Source: Apodospora peruviana
Lineage: Eukaryota; Ascomycota; Sordariomycetes; Sordariales; Lasiosphaeriaceae
DNA length: 64,000 bases
Direction: 5' to 3'
Assembly: GCA_033439685.1 (NCBI GenBank)
Contig: JAUEDM010000006.1
Location: forward strand, 62,001 to 126,000
The translations under genes were made by a program, and so were the position numbers. A model generated the notes under the pieces. That model saw only the letters and a program-made list of their open reading frames with translations, ran no database searches and was not told the origin of the DNA. Positions 1 through 10,380 of this stretch are shown in pieces; position 1 is the stretch's first letter; the number at the start of each line of letters is the position of its first letter.

Positions 1-1280
1 CTAGTAGTCGCATTCTTATCCACCAAAGCGCCACCGCCTTCTTCATGATGTTCGTTCTCGCCCCCATCAACCAACATCTTGCGGTCGGCACCCTCTCTCG
101 CGCCCTGTTTAAGATGGTGCCGGTTGAACCCAACCACATCAATCAACACCCGTCCATCAACATTATGCTTGGAACAGCCCTGGTCCCCGCGGTGGATGAC
201 GATGCCGTTGTAGTTGACGTACGCCAGCCCCTGATAATCAAGCACCTTCCTCCCACGCTCCGCACAATTTCCCATAATTTCCTCCGGCTTCTCAGCATAC
301 CGGATCGGATACACATCCAGATCGGTGATGGGCTTGTTCCCCGCAAATCTGTTGATTTCCAGCTCGATGTCCTCCCACTGGAAGCCTCTGCCCGTAAACC
401 GCAACACCTTGCCGACGACGGCCAGACACTCCCCGCTCTTATCAACCTTGTAAGCGGTATCGCTGACCTTGCAGAGCAGCTCGCAGTTATTCCCCCAACT
501 GATGACAGTCGATCCGCGCGGAAAAAAGGTCCACGCGAATTTGAATGACACGAGGTTGCTGGCGAGCATATTGGCCACTTTCACTCGCGTCTCGGCAAAA
601 ACATCATCCAGCAGCCTCAACAACAAAAGCATGAACGGCTTGACCGGCTCCTCCTCTTTCAAGTCACGATATTCGGTCCTGATATCCTCATACCCAAAGT
701 ACAGCCCCCGAAACGGAAACTTGAAGGTAGCATTCTCCTGCGCATCGAGATGCACGTCCTGCTTCTCACTCAAAATCTTGGCCAACACACCCACAAGAAG
801 GGGATTCTGCACCTCGATAGAGTGATACCGCAGACTATGTTTCCCTTGGATCACAGGTTTCTCACCATCTTTAACCTTGAACACCTTGATAGCCACACGG
901 TCCTGCGCCTTGGCGGCGCTTTTGCTCAGCTGTTTTGGAGGGTAATCGACCCAGTCGAAGTGGCCTGGCGTGCTCTTAGGTCCTTCGAACATGGTCTTGA
1001 TGGACGGGCTTGAACCCAGGTCGGCGTTTTTGGCCGTCTCCATGGCTGCTGCTGCTGCTGCGACTGTCTCGGAAGAGTCGTAGTCTGCGAGCATTTTGGA
1101 GTCGGAGGTCGCGCCCATGCCGTGGCGCACTTTGTACTGCCATTTCCACATTGTCTCGGACATGGCGTCGCGGACTGGGGCTAGCTTCATTTTGGCTTTT
1201 ACGCGCTGGAGGCGGTTTGGTGACTCGTAGCTTGAGCTGCAGCTGCTCGAGGTGTCGTCGGAGGAGGACTCCAAGAACAT
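1..1280 (-). CDS. DUF7025/AAA-ATPase family protein, N-terminal part (3' end outside window)
   Basis: The minus strand is open without a stop from an ATG at 1280 to the window edge, about 426 codons, and reads as a coherent protein. The first 90 residues are Ser-rich and polar. Residues from about 220 on match the DUF7025 domain that precedes the AAA+ ATPase module in a large family of fungal proteins; landmarks are 'AWTFFPRG', a GRGFQWED-like block and 'RGRKVLDYQGLAYVNYNG'. The AAA module (Walker A and B) would lie beyond base 1 and cannot be seen. Family knowledge: these are fungal AAA ATPases of unknown substrate. No intron was needed in the visible part. A short G-run at about 1305-1313 lies just upstream of the start. 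Family assignment is fairly sure; function is not known. Confidence 0.8.
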   Translation of the reverse strand, partial: MFLESSSDDTSSSCSSSYESPNRLQRVKAKMKLAPVRDAMSETMWKWQYKVRHGMGATSDSKMLADYDSSETVAAAAAAMETAKNADLGSSPSIKTMFEGPKSTPGHFDWVDYPPKQLSKSAAKAQDRVAIKVFKVKDGEKPVIQGKHSLRYHSIEVQNPLLVGVLAKILSEKQDVHLDAQENATFKFPFRGLYFGYEDIRTEYRDLKEEEPVKPFMLLLLRLLDDVFAETRVKVANMLASNLVSFKFAWTFFPRGSTVISWGNNCELLCKVSDTAYKVDKSGECLAVVGKVLRFTGRGFQWEDIELEINRFAGNKPITDLDVYPIRYAEKPEEIMGNCAERGRKVLDYQGLAYVNYNGIVIHRGDQGCSKHNVDGRVLIDVVGFNRHHLKQGAREGADRKMLVDGGENEHHEEGGGALVDKNATT

Positions 1281-3122
1281 GAAGGGACTGTTTTGAAAAC
1301 TGGAGGGGGGGGGTGAGATGTGATGTGATATGAACCCCGAGGTCCGGAGGTGGTGTGCCAATTGTGTTTGGATACTTGTTTTGGACGAAAAGTTGTTGAC
1401 TGAAATCATTGAAGGAGAAAGTAAGGAAAAGAGAGTGCCTGATTCAAAAACTTAAACGTGGGGGAAAATAAAGTCCTGATTGTCCAAAGTTTGTGCTGCT
1501 CTGAGCGGAAGAGGAGGGCCTTGTTGCCTAATCCAGGGTCTCTTGTGCGGTGCGTAGGACTCATACGGCGAATGGATGACTGGAATGAGTGATCCGAATG
1601 GATGGCGGTGGCTGCCTTCGGACTAGTGAACTTTTGGCACGCCATCTGCCGAGCGGCCATGCAGGCTGCCACCTGTGAACCTTGTGCAGCACACGTCGAG
1701 AGCTTTAAGCTTTGCTGGAAAGGCAGTTTGCTGAAGTGGCTTTCAGGCATATTCTCCTCGTATCCTGACGCCTTTTTTCAGTCCGAGGATTCGCAGCCAC
1801 GGGTCCCGGCCATGCCTAGGTGAAGCGGTACGCGGTTCGCTGGGGGTGACGGGACAAGACCGCTGTGCAACCCGGAACCCATCCGGCCCATCCTGTCCTT
1901 ACTTTTGGCATCGGTTTGGGACTAACCCCTGTTGCAAACCCCCGCGCAGCAGCGCACAGCGCACCCGGGCACTTCAGGTTTGTCGAGGGCGCCCACGAAA
2001 GAATATTAGTGGCGTGAGCTGCGCCCTCTGGCTCTTTTGCATCACCTTCTTGTCGGGTTGCCAATCGGGGGAAAGATCCTATTGTTCGTCTGAGCAGATC
2101 CAGATATCAATTTGATTCCAATCTGCACAGCGGAAGAAAGTGCCGCCAAGTCGGTTGCTGTTGACGCCTATCAGTCTGCCTCGTATCTACCATTAACGAC
2201 AAGGATTGCATTGCATCCCTCCCAGTCCAACTCAAGTTCATCGACCACGAGAACCTGGAAGAAATCAGGCCTCCATCATAAAAAAAAAACTCACAAATTC
2301 AAACAATGACAACTTGAACCGGAAGATGACAGATTCGCCGGGCACACAACGGACATTGACAGGGAAATGTCATGACTCATTGCAGATCCTATCTACAGAC
2401 AATAGCCGATCTAACAGAGACACAAGCTTTTTCCTTCTATCATTTTATACTCCCACAATGCAACGTAACGTTAACTCTATATGTCATAACTTCTAGACTG
2501 ACCAAGTCCATTTTTCAATTCCTCCAGATAGGGCAGCGAAAAGAAGCCAGACACTGCAGTTCCTAAGCCCCCCCCCCCCCCCCCCAGATTAAATTATAGT
2601 ATTTGAAAGGCTGCTAAATGTGATTGCAGAGCGGGCCACTCCGTTCTGCTTACTATGAACGTTTCTTGCCATGAGTCTTTATCACAGCAATAGAAATGTT
2701 CCTAGACTATTGAGTGCAAAGCACCCTTCTCACCGTACCTGATCATAAGTATCGTACCCGAACATCCGGAACTTTCGGGATGAGTTGCGGTAGCTAGACT
2801 CTTTGCGGCGAGTCGTCGTTGTTCCCCGGTGATGAACGGGACTTGCCATCGGCCGGATCACGGCTGCGCGATGAGAAAGAAGGACTCGTCCCGTTCTAAA
2901 TGTCGGCATCGGAGAGTCCCAACCAACCACGGATCATGAATCTCATGACCATTACAGTACTAATCGTTAATCATAATGGGTTACCGTGGTCGTTGAGAAA
3001 TGAATGACAGATGCAAAAAGGATAATATCCAGGCTATTTGTTACTACTTTGGTATAACATCTGCATTTTATCTGCAAAGGCTAATGACGTGAATGGAAAT
3101 GCAAAAAGAAAGAAAATAATAT
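1281..3122. other. Intergenic, no gene seen
   Basis: Upstream region of the AAA-family gene. Only short ORFs without recognisable motifs are present. It contains a run of 18 C at 2568-2585. Confidence 0.6.
2568..2585. repeat. Poly(C) tract, 18 bases
   Basis: Uninterrupted C homopolymer in intergenic DNA, one of five long C or G runs in the window. Confidence 0.95.
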
Positions 3123-3193
3123 GCGTCAAGAGGGAATCGAACCCCCCCCTCAACCTTGGAAGGGTTGAATCCTAACCACTAGACCATTGACGC
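3123..3193 (-). tRNA. tRNA-Gly (anticodon TCC)
   Basis: Read on the minus strand, the 71 bases fold as a cloverleaf. The acceptor stem is GCGTCAA/TTGACGC (7 bp), and the D arm carries the TCTAGTGGTTAGGA box A. The anticodon stem is CAACC/GGTTG around loop CTTCCAA, giving anticodon TCC. The T-loop is TTCGATT in box B. There is no intron. The variable loop and T-stem form an uninterrupted run of eight G on the sense strand, and the T-stem GGGGG/CCCTC contains one G-T wobble. The CCA end is not encoded, as usual in eukaryotes. Confidence 0.93.
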
Positions 3194-4392
3194 GAGCTGA
3201 TTTGTTGAAATAATGACATTTTAAGTTGAATTTAAGTAGTGTGCGGATTGCCCTACTCACTGACAGCTGGCTGGCAGCTGATAACTAGCTCTCTTGACCC
3301 CCTAAATGATCCCCAAATTTCGAATCCCATATCGCCCGCGCAAAGAAAATGATTCCATACACAAGCACTGCATTTTAGTCGTTACGAAGGGCATTACTGT
3401 CTTGCAGCAGAAAGTCAGCAATCCTGGGAGCTCAGGGAGACAGCCAATCAGAAGCCGAGCATGAGTACTATCACGTGTTGCACTCGACTGAATGAAACCT
3501 AGCAGCGGTAAACATGAACTGACCCGTGAACGGCACGCCGTGCAGTTTTATTCAAAGGACCAGCTGTTCTCGAATGTACGCTCCAGTAGCAAGCTGAAGA
3601 CTAACCGTGTGAAATGCCCCAAATTGGAATTCGCTGGTGAACAGCTTAAACTCGTGATAACACAGGCACCATTGGTAGAGAACTATATTAGGGACTATTT
3701 AATCAAGAAACCATAAACGCGTAAGATGTCGTAATCAAGTACCTAGGTAGCCAGAACAATGATTCAGACACCTCCAATTCGTAGTAGGTGAGTGGGTTGG
3801 CAGGTATTCATCGAGATGGCTAGATACATTCAGATTCACAGAACTTGAACCTTGTTGAGCTTAACAGTGCCAGTACCGAGCCCAGGCCTTGCTTGCGCAA
3901 GACACCGCTAGGCACAGGATTATGATGGGGTTGGAAATGAATCAGCGGTTTTGAACTCTCTTGTGGTTCTCCTCTGCTGGTCAACGATTTGTAAATGTTA
4001 AAGTACCGTATGTGTCTTCCTCTCTTCCACTTTAAGAAACCTCTCTTACATAACTCACCAGAGTCTCCGAGTCAACCCCCAAACTTTCTTCCAATACAGT
4101 CCCTGCTTTAATATCCACAACGATGAGCTTAAAGTTCTCAACTAAACTCCCACGCCTTAGCTAATCACCTAGAGACTCAAATCATAAACTTTCTTCCCAC
4201 CACAGTTTCCGTATTTAAATGCCCAATCAACCTCTGACCCAACTTGCCCAGACTTCTTCCACATAGTTTCTCGCGGCCATATCAAGACACAGTTCCTCCC
4301 TGATCCATCAGCAACCACACTTTCAACTTGTTAATCAACCTTTTAATTGGCATTTTTGCAAGGACAGAAGACACCACCATCGACAGGCCGGT
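3194..4392. other. Intergenic with one diverged hairpin repeat
   Basis: No convincing gene; an open frame at 3492-3716 has no family features. The stretch holds a diverged copy of the short repeat clustered at 62.7-63.1 kb. Confidence 0.55.
3365..3397 (+). repeat. Diverged copy of the GCACTGCA-TTTTAG...GAAGGGCATTAC hairpin repeat
   Basis: It shares GCACTGCATTTTAG, then ACGAAGGGCATTAC, with the cluster near 62.76-63.13 kb. The left arm of the hairpin (GCCCT in the cluster) is changed to GTCGT here, so the stem is broken. The phrase GGAGACAGCCAAT, which also accompanies cluster copies, follows about 40 bases downstream. Confidence 0.65.
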
Positions 4393-4765
4393 AGAAGACA
4401 CCACCACGACAGACCGCCGGTCCCGCGGCGCACATCCTACCACATTGCTACATTGCTACCCGCCGACCAACACACCTGCCTATCATCGTTCGTCAAGGCC
4501 CGGCAGCCTGTCACAAGTCACGGTCTGGTACCAACCAACCCAAGTCACAGTACCAGTCTCCTGCTGACGCTGCAAAGATAGAAGACACCACCATCGACAG
4601 ACCGCCGGTCCCGCGGCACACATCCTACTTACTTGCTGCCCGCTGACCAGTCACAACAATCTCTCATCGTTCCGGTTCGTTCGTCGAGGTAGGTACGTAA
4701 CCTTTTCCCGGCAGCCTGCCACAAATCACGGTACCAGTCTCTTGCTGACGCCGGGTGCAAAGATC
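4393..4765 (+). repeat. Imperfect tandem duplication, two units of about 187 bases
   Basis: Unit one (4393-4579) and unit two (4580-4765) both start with AGAAGACACCACCA followed by GACAGACCGCCGGTCCCGCG. Both continue through matching blocks (CGGCAGCCTG..ACAA.TCACGG, GTACCAGTCTC.TGCTGACGC) with small indels. A further AGAAGACACCACCA lies at 4366. Unit two runs up to the start codon of the cysteine-rich gene at 4766. Confidence 0.75.
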
Positions 4766-5062
4766 ATGTGCTGGTACGTCGTGACGGAACACACGTGCGG
4801 CACCAAAACTTGGTGTATGGACGAGCACGGCCAGAGACGAATCATACACCACCAGGACGTGGAGATTGAACGAGAAGCTGACTGGCACCTGCAACATGTT
4901 TGCGGCGACATCGAGACGCGGGACCCCATCGTCCGGCATTCCGACGGCCCATGCGGATTGGAGACCTGCTCGGTTTGTGCTTTTTTCGCACAGTTTGGGG
5001 GTTATGTTTTTAGTTTTTGTACTCTGGAGTTTCCTCGATTCATCCGCGATAATGATTCATGA
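4766..5062 (+). CDS. Small cysteine-rich hypothetical protein (98 aa)
   Basis: An ATG at 4766 opens a 98-codon frame ending in TGA at 5060-5062. The protein starts MCWYVVTEHTCG and carries further cysteines in WCMD, HVCGD and a PCGLETCSVC block, a spacing that suggests a small metal-binding fold. Many filamentous fungi encode short MC[YW]-starting proteins of this look, with no assigned role; that comparison is from memory of the family style, not a search. There is no signal peptide. The start was chosen because the first in-frame ATG gives the MCW start; the upstream TTG at 4742 is not a likely eukaryotic start. The 3' end after CSVC looks less protein-like, so an intron or another terminus is possible. 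Confidence 0.5.
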   Translation: MCWYVVTEHTCGTKTWCMDEHGQRRIIHHQDVEIEREADWHLQHVCGDIETRDPIVRHSDGPCGLETCSVCAFFAQFGGYVFSFCTLEFPRFIRDNDS

Positions 5063-5247
5063 ATTACCTTGGGTACATTTACCGCATGGACTCCATAGGG
5101 TATGTAACGTCATGCAAGTCCGTTCAGTTCTACGCACGCTTCTAAATAAGACCGTGAACTATGACACCGTGAATCATAAATCCAACTTAAACCGATATGC
5201 AAGAATATCCCGCCACGAACTTTATAACCTTCTCTCCTGATGATGGA

Positions 5248-6713
5248 TCACTCAGGCTTCTTCGCATAAATCGCATACCTATGACACCAAACAACGTTAG
5301 CTCCGTCACAGGCATGCCTTATCCAGTACTAGTAACATGGCGACTCACATAGGCCAGTAAGCATGAATCCTGGTATTCTTGAGATCCTTCCTGACAGCCG
5401 AAAGCAAAACCTCGAGCTCCTCAGCCTTCCACCCCAAGCCGCCCTCGGCCTTGGGGCGAGTGAAAATGGCCGCACTCAACGCGTGCAGAGCATCCAAAGC
5501 ATTTTGGTATGTCCAGAGGCCGATCTGCTTGTGTCTGGTATCCTTGGGCCACACGTTCGTCGGCCACTTGGCTTTATATTCAACAATGTCAGTAAACCCG
5601 GCCGCCGCGAGCTGCTCCTTGTAGTGCAGAGCGCTGTCGAGCGGACGACCGATGTTGGTGAAGCCTTCCAGCAGGGTCTCGGTCCACTTGCGCATGGGCG
5701 AGTCGGGCAGAAGCGTGCCGTCGTCGCTTTCCATTGGGTAGATGATGTCTTGGATCTCGATGTAGCCGCCGGGGTTGAGGTTGCTAGTGGTCACCGTCAG
5801 TCGTGGTGGTCCTTTGGCATGGAGGAAAATGGATGGCCATACTCAAAGCTTTTCGCAAAGTACTTTGGCCAGTCCTGGATCGAGCCGGTCATGAAGCGAG
5901 TGAAGATGAAGTCGAATTTGGTGCTGAATGTCCACTCGTCCTCGAGGTCGTCGACGAAGAAGGTGACGTTTGGGGGGACACTGTTCGAGACATTAGTCAT
6001 GGTCTGTAGTTGCCCAGGAGGAAAAAGCCTACAATGTGGGCTGGATGGGGCTGAGATCAACGCCCGTCACCTGGGCCTCGGGGTGCTCATCAGCTGCCCA
6101 CATATCATCAGCATATATTTCTTGCATCAGATGAACAGAGTCGACACATACCAAAATCGATGGCCCAGATGCCGGTGCCGGTGCCTGCATCGAGCACGCG
6201 ACTGACGGGTTTATCATCAAGCGGTGTGATGTGCAGCTTGTTGGCAAAGGTCAACATGAGCAGGTTGTGCTGGAGATCCAGGCGCTCATTCTCGAACTGG
6301 AAACAGTGTTAGTTACCACCTTGATAAGTAAACTGTAAGACATAGTAACCTCGTCGTTGGGGAGAACGTAGGAGCCGTCCTTGTAGCCATGGTACGTCCG
6401 GCCGTTTTCTTGGCGGTACTTCAGGACGCTCGAGGTCATGGAGGCCGAGGAACTTTCTGTTTCCTTATTTTTGCTGCGTGAGCTGCAATGTTCAAATTCA
6501 GATGAATCATGAGTTACCACCTACAGATGCGAACGCCGAATCGCCATCGAATGTGTTCTCCTCGATATCCTGTAGTCAAGCTGTCCAGTCAGCATGGTTT
6601 CACAGACACAACCAAAATCTTGGTTGGCCAATGATAGCGCAACAGGAAGAAACCGGGTTCCTTGCATCGTCAACGACAAGCGCGGGGTTGTTTGCTGCGG
6701 GTGGCGAAGCCAT
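5248..6713 (-). CDS. LaeA-like SAM-dependent methyltransferase, eight exons (341 aa)
   Basis: Class I methyltransferase of the fungal LaeA/UMTA-like group. My model has exons 6713-6654, 6569-6521, 6456-6350, 6296-6152, 6093-6033, 5980-5843, 5783-5349 and 5278-5248, giving 341 residues. Landmarks: 'YRQENGRTYHG' and PNDE near residues 50-70, ERLDLQH, SAM-binding motif I LDAGTGTGIWAIDF, then GVDLSPIQP, post-motif DDLEDEW and NPGGYIEIQD, ending YAIYAKKPE. The third exon boundary (GTAG/GTGG with acceptor ACAG) and the GTTACT donor at 6349 are the least certain. Members of the family include the secondary-metabolism regulator LaeA, but most are uncharacterised. A paralogue lies at 10381-11764 on the other strand, with an amidase between them. 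Confidence 0.85.
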
Positions 6714-7454
6714 TGTTTTCTTGTCAAAACCTTCACGACCACACGATCACAGGCACGAATTTGCCGACTCAGGAGGCAATTGCGATGATATGACAGATAC
6801 GAAAGAGATAAAACCTGATTAGAACCGAAAGTCCAAAATAAGTGAAGAGGGGGTAACGCTGTCTTTGTGCGTCGCGCCGTCTGGTCATCCATGCCCATGT
6901 CATGTCGTTGGCGACATGCCCCACCACGGTGGACGATGGCCGCGGATGGTCCCGGCAGTCGCTTCCGCGCCCGCTATCGAATGCAAGTGCACAGTCATAG
7001 GGGCGACAAGTTGCAGCGGGCCAACGGGGCCGGCTTGGGGTTTTTTTTAAGTGACACTTCGGACGGGAATCCCGGTTTGATGGCCGTTGCTTGGCCCAGA
7101 CGGGAAGTTGTGCTCACGACATGCAGTTGCCACTACGGCAACGAGTGCAGGCTTTGGGTCCATTTGGGAAGTTTGCATTGGATGGTGGAACTTGAGAGAG
7201 AATGAAACCTGCGAGTTGAAAGAAAGAGGGGCAGCCAATGTCGCGGTGAAAGACCTGGAAGAGGTTCCACGCGGATTACCTAATGTGGTAGTTGGGCCCC
7301 CCACCCCCCTTTGCCAGCTGTTAGCTGCTCTTGGCACACTCTGGTAGCGTCACTTCAATTCTTGGCACTTTTCGACCTGATAAAGTCTTGGCAGATTTAT
7401 TCATTCCTCTTTATTCCGTACAATAACCTCATCCTCATCAAATTCTGAGATAAC
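6714..7454. other. Intergenic between methyltransferase start and amidase end
   Basis: Promoter side of the methyltransferase and 3' flank of the amidase. Only shadow ORFs were seen. Confidence 0.6.
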
Positions 7455-9251
7455 TCAATCCGACCCCTCATAAACATTCAAAACCGGCACATTCCTCTTC
7501 ATATACCCAAACCACTTCGGCTTCGTCCTCTTGTACTGCGTCCCACTCTTGATCTGCAAATCCTCAATAGCACTACCATACTTAACCAACTCCTTCTCCG
7601 CAAACGCAGTCTGCATAATCGCCAACCCAAACGGCATCCCGGTAGCAGAATGCACGCCGGCAGGCAACGTGATCATGGGATACCCGGCCTGCGCAGCAAT
7701 CTGGTACGTCTGCCCAACATCGGGCGGGACCAGCAAACCATTCAACCTCCTCCCTTTATACATCAACGCATCATCGATCCCGTTCCGGGTGGACGACTGC
7801 GTGAATTCGAGAGCCTGGTAATACGTCTGATCCTTGACACCTTTTGTTTCGAGAGAGGCAAGGAAGCCGTCCTGGCCCGAGTAGAAAGCGGGAATACCCA
7901 GCGGCCACGGGTGTCCGCCCTCCGTTCCGTCATTCTCGTAATTATACTGCACGATATCTTCCAGAGACCGGATATTCGTGTTGGACAGTTCGGAGAGATA
8001 GGTCTTGATGTTATTGTAGAAATCGACCTTCACGACGGTGTACTCGGACTCGTTCGGATATCCACGGGAGGAACCGTAGTCCCAGTTCCAGTAGTCTGGA
8101 CTCACAATGGTCTGGTAATCAGTAATTTCCGTCCCGTTGACGATGGTCGCGCCGGCATCCTTGATCAGACTCAGAAGGTTGGTCAAGATGCGCAGCTGTT
8201 CCGGGTCGGCTTTGGCCCAGAACGAGTTCCACGGCAGACCGAAGGCTGCTCCCCTCAAGGCGGATTTCGTTGTCAGGTACTGCGCGTATCCGCCCTTCTT
8301 CTGCGGGGTGCGGCCCTTTTGAGCGAGGGTGTAACTGTCGCGGGTGTCGATGCCGTAGATCGCGTCCAAAGCGTAGACGGCGTCGCGGACGGTCCGGCCA
8401 AAAGTGCCGACTGTGTCTTGGTGTTCAGACTCAGGAATCACACCAGCGCGCGAGGTCAAGCCCACCGTGGGCTTGAATCCCACCACAGAATTCCGCTCGG
8501 CAGGGTTGATGACGCTCCCGTCCGTCTCGGTGCCAAGCGAGAAAGCGATCGCATTGGCTGCCACGGCTGCGGCGCTTCCCGAGGAACTGCCGCCCGGGTT
8601 GAGGGTCAGGTTGTACGGGCTTCTGGCCTGCCCGCCGCGGGCGGAGTAGCCTTCGGAGTAGTTGTTGCTCCTCATATCGGCCCACTCGGAGAGGGTAGCC
8701 TTCCCAAAGAGAACAGCGCCGGCCTCGCGGAGTTTGGAGACTACAAATGCGTCGCGCGGGACGATGCTGCCCACTAGAGCCCAGCTGCCGGCCGTGGTCT
8801 CGAGGTTATCCTTGGTCGCCATGTTCTCCTTGACCGTAAACGGGATGCCGTGCAATGGCCCGCGGACCGTGCCGGCTTTCCGCTCAGCGTCCATCTTGGC
8901 CGCGATGGCCAGGGCATCTGGGTTGAATTGCAAGAGCGAGTTGATGTAGTTGTCGGTCTGGTAGTTTCTGAGGATATAGCACTGCACCAGCTGCACTGAA
9001 GTCAGAGTCCCCTTGGCCATGGCCTTTTGCATCTCGTCGATGGTGGCCTCTTCGAGTCTGAAGCTGCTGCCACCACAGGGGGCCATGGGGAAGAGGTTCG
9101 TCGAGTCGACATTTTCGATGCGCGGGGAGAGCGAGCCTGGTGATAATATCGCTATCGCTGCCGTGTGGTCGTTCCCGGACCCGGGGGATGGGGCCGCTAC
9201 GACGGCGGGAAGGCCGGCCGAAGCGAGAAGAAGCGCTGCCGCTGACCACAT
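7455..9251 (-). CDS. Secreted amidase-signature family protein (598 aa, intronless)
   Basis: A single uninterrupted ORF. The first ~20 residues (MWSAAALLLASAGLPAVVAA) are a clear signal peptide, so the enzyme should enter the secretory pathway. The amidase-signature core is complete: the catalytic Lys lies in 'GIPFTVKENM', the Gly/Ser-rich block is 'NPGGSSSGSAAA' (cis-Ser), and the nucleophilic Ser lies in 'GTETDGSVINPA'. The usual G-G before that Ser is D-G here. The family hydrolyses amide bonds; the substrate cannot be told from sequence, and members range from acetamidase-like to fatty-acid-amide types. Length is typical for fungal secreted amidases. It lies between two LaeA-like methyltransferase genes, head to head with the right one across 1.1 kb. 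Confidence 0.92.
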   Translation of the reverse strand: MWSAAALLLASAGLPAVVAAPSPGSGNDHTAAIAILSPGSLSPRIENVDSTNLFPMAPCGGSSFRLEEATIDEMQKAMAKGTLTSVQLVQCYILRNYQTDNYINSLLQFNPDALAIAAKMDAERKAGTVRGPLHGIPFTVKENMATKDNLETTAGSWALVGSIVPRDAFVVSKLREAGAVLFGKATLSEWADMRSNNYSEGYSARGGQARSPYNLTLNPGGSSSGSAAAVAANAIAFSLGTETDGSVINPAERNSVVGFKPTVGLTSRAGVIPESEHQDTVGTFGRTVRDAVYALDAIYGIDTRDSYTLAQKGRTPQKKGGYAQYLTTKSALRGAAFGLPWNSFWAKADPEQLRILTNLLSLIKDAGATIVNGTEITDYQTIVSPDYWNWDYGSSRGYPNESEYTVVKVDFYNNIKTYLSELSNTNIRSLEDIVQYNYENDGTEGGHPWPLGIPAFYSGQDGFLASLETKGVKDQTYYQALEFTQSSTRNGIDDALMYKGRRLNGLLVPPDVGQTYQIAAQAGYPMITLPAGVHSATGMPFGLAIMQTAFAEKELVKYGSAIEDLQIKSGTQYKRTKPKWFGYMKRNVPVLNVYEGSD

Positions 9252-10380
9252 TGCAGTCTCTTTCCCGAGGTCACACGAAGTTAAAAGTTGAAACGAGTGA
9301 CTTCGGGTTCAGCGTTTGTGTAAACAACAGTACATGTATGACATGTATGAGTTGCAAGGTGACCTTGCGTCATTTTTATTCCCCTGGAAATATTAACCGG
9401 GTATGCCACCCCGACAATTTTCGGGGCGCCATGCATCTGCAGAGACCAGTCCACATTGTGATGGAGGCAAGAGGTTGGGGCCGAGGGACCAGAAGAGATG
9501 GCAAGCTTGAAGTGTGGAAACTAGGGCTCGGTCAAGGTTTTGCAACGTGGGGGACGACTTGCAGTGTCTGCAAGTGTCTGCAAGTGTCTCGTTTGTGGGA
9601 GAGCTTTCCTGAATTGGACAGCTGTTTCTGCATATAAATCTGTTACTAAACTCCTCCTGCAGACACGGCCTCTAGACTTGACAAACCAGAGTGACAGAAA
9701 TCTCCTTGGCGCACATGTACATGAAGACAGTGTGCATTTTGAGATAGGAAAATGCAGGTCTTGCTCTTTAAAGATAAAGCGCATGGTCTGATCCACTCTG
9801 CATGCTCAGTTCCCATGTGGCTTTCCGCTTTCCGCTTTCCGCTTCCCAGGGCAAGAACGGGTAGTCTATTTCCCCTGCGCAACAAACCCCGTTGGGCCGT
9901 TGCGAGCTCGGTGCGGGGCTCGGTCTAGATCTCGGCGACTTCGGGAACTCGCCAAGTCCGCGCAGGAGACTCAAGTTGCAATGAAACCGGACTGATGGTA
10001 ATAGTCTGGGACAACAAAGACGGACTTGCCAGTCAAAAACATCCCCAACTTGCCAGTCAAAAACATCTCCAACTTGCCAACAACAAATTGGTCCCGAATT
10101 GACAGCTTGCTGCAGGGACAGGTGGGGGAGGGAGGGCTGGTGACACTGTACTATCGTGCCATTTGCTGATGCCCGCCAACGATGCATGCTAGAACCAACA
10201 CAGAGTCTAGGCCGCAAACAGTCTGAAGGTGCGGGGAAAGACGAAAAGTGGCGAGCTTCTCCTTATTTACCCCTCCCTTTCTTCTAGATAGAATGGAAGC
10301 ATCTGATTGCGATTGAGTTTTTTGATCTGGAACAATTTTGGGAAATAAAATCTGAGGAGACAGGAGAAGCGTCAATCATC
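9252..10380. other. Intergenic, divergent promoter region with short tandem repeats
   Basis: It separates the amidase (minus) and the second methyltransferase (plus). It contains short direct repeats, including about two and a half copies of a 24-base unit near 10024 and small TGTCTGCAAG and TTTCCGC repeats. No gene was recognised. Confidence 0.6.
10024..10079 (+). repeat. 24-base tandem repeat, about 2.5 copies
   Basis: ACTTGCCAGTCAAAAACATC followed by CCCA, then the same unit with one C/T change, then a partial ACTTGCCA. It lies about 300 bases upstream of the methyltransferase start, so it could be a promoter repeat. Confidence 0.85.

Noticed and set aside
45..1282. Series of plus-strand ORFs over the first 1.3 kb
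   Set aside because: They are antisense to the continuous minus-strand DUF7025 frame, which has recognisable family sequence.
1406..2309. ORFs of 65-114 codons on both strands upstream of the AAA-family gene
   Set aside because: They overlap each other in opposite directions, carry no motif and have chance-like composition.
7650..8777. 375-codon plus-strand ORF
   Set aside because: Antisense shadow of the amidase coding sequence.
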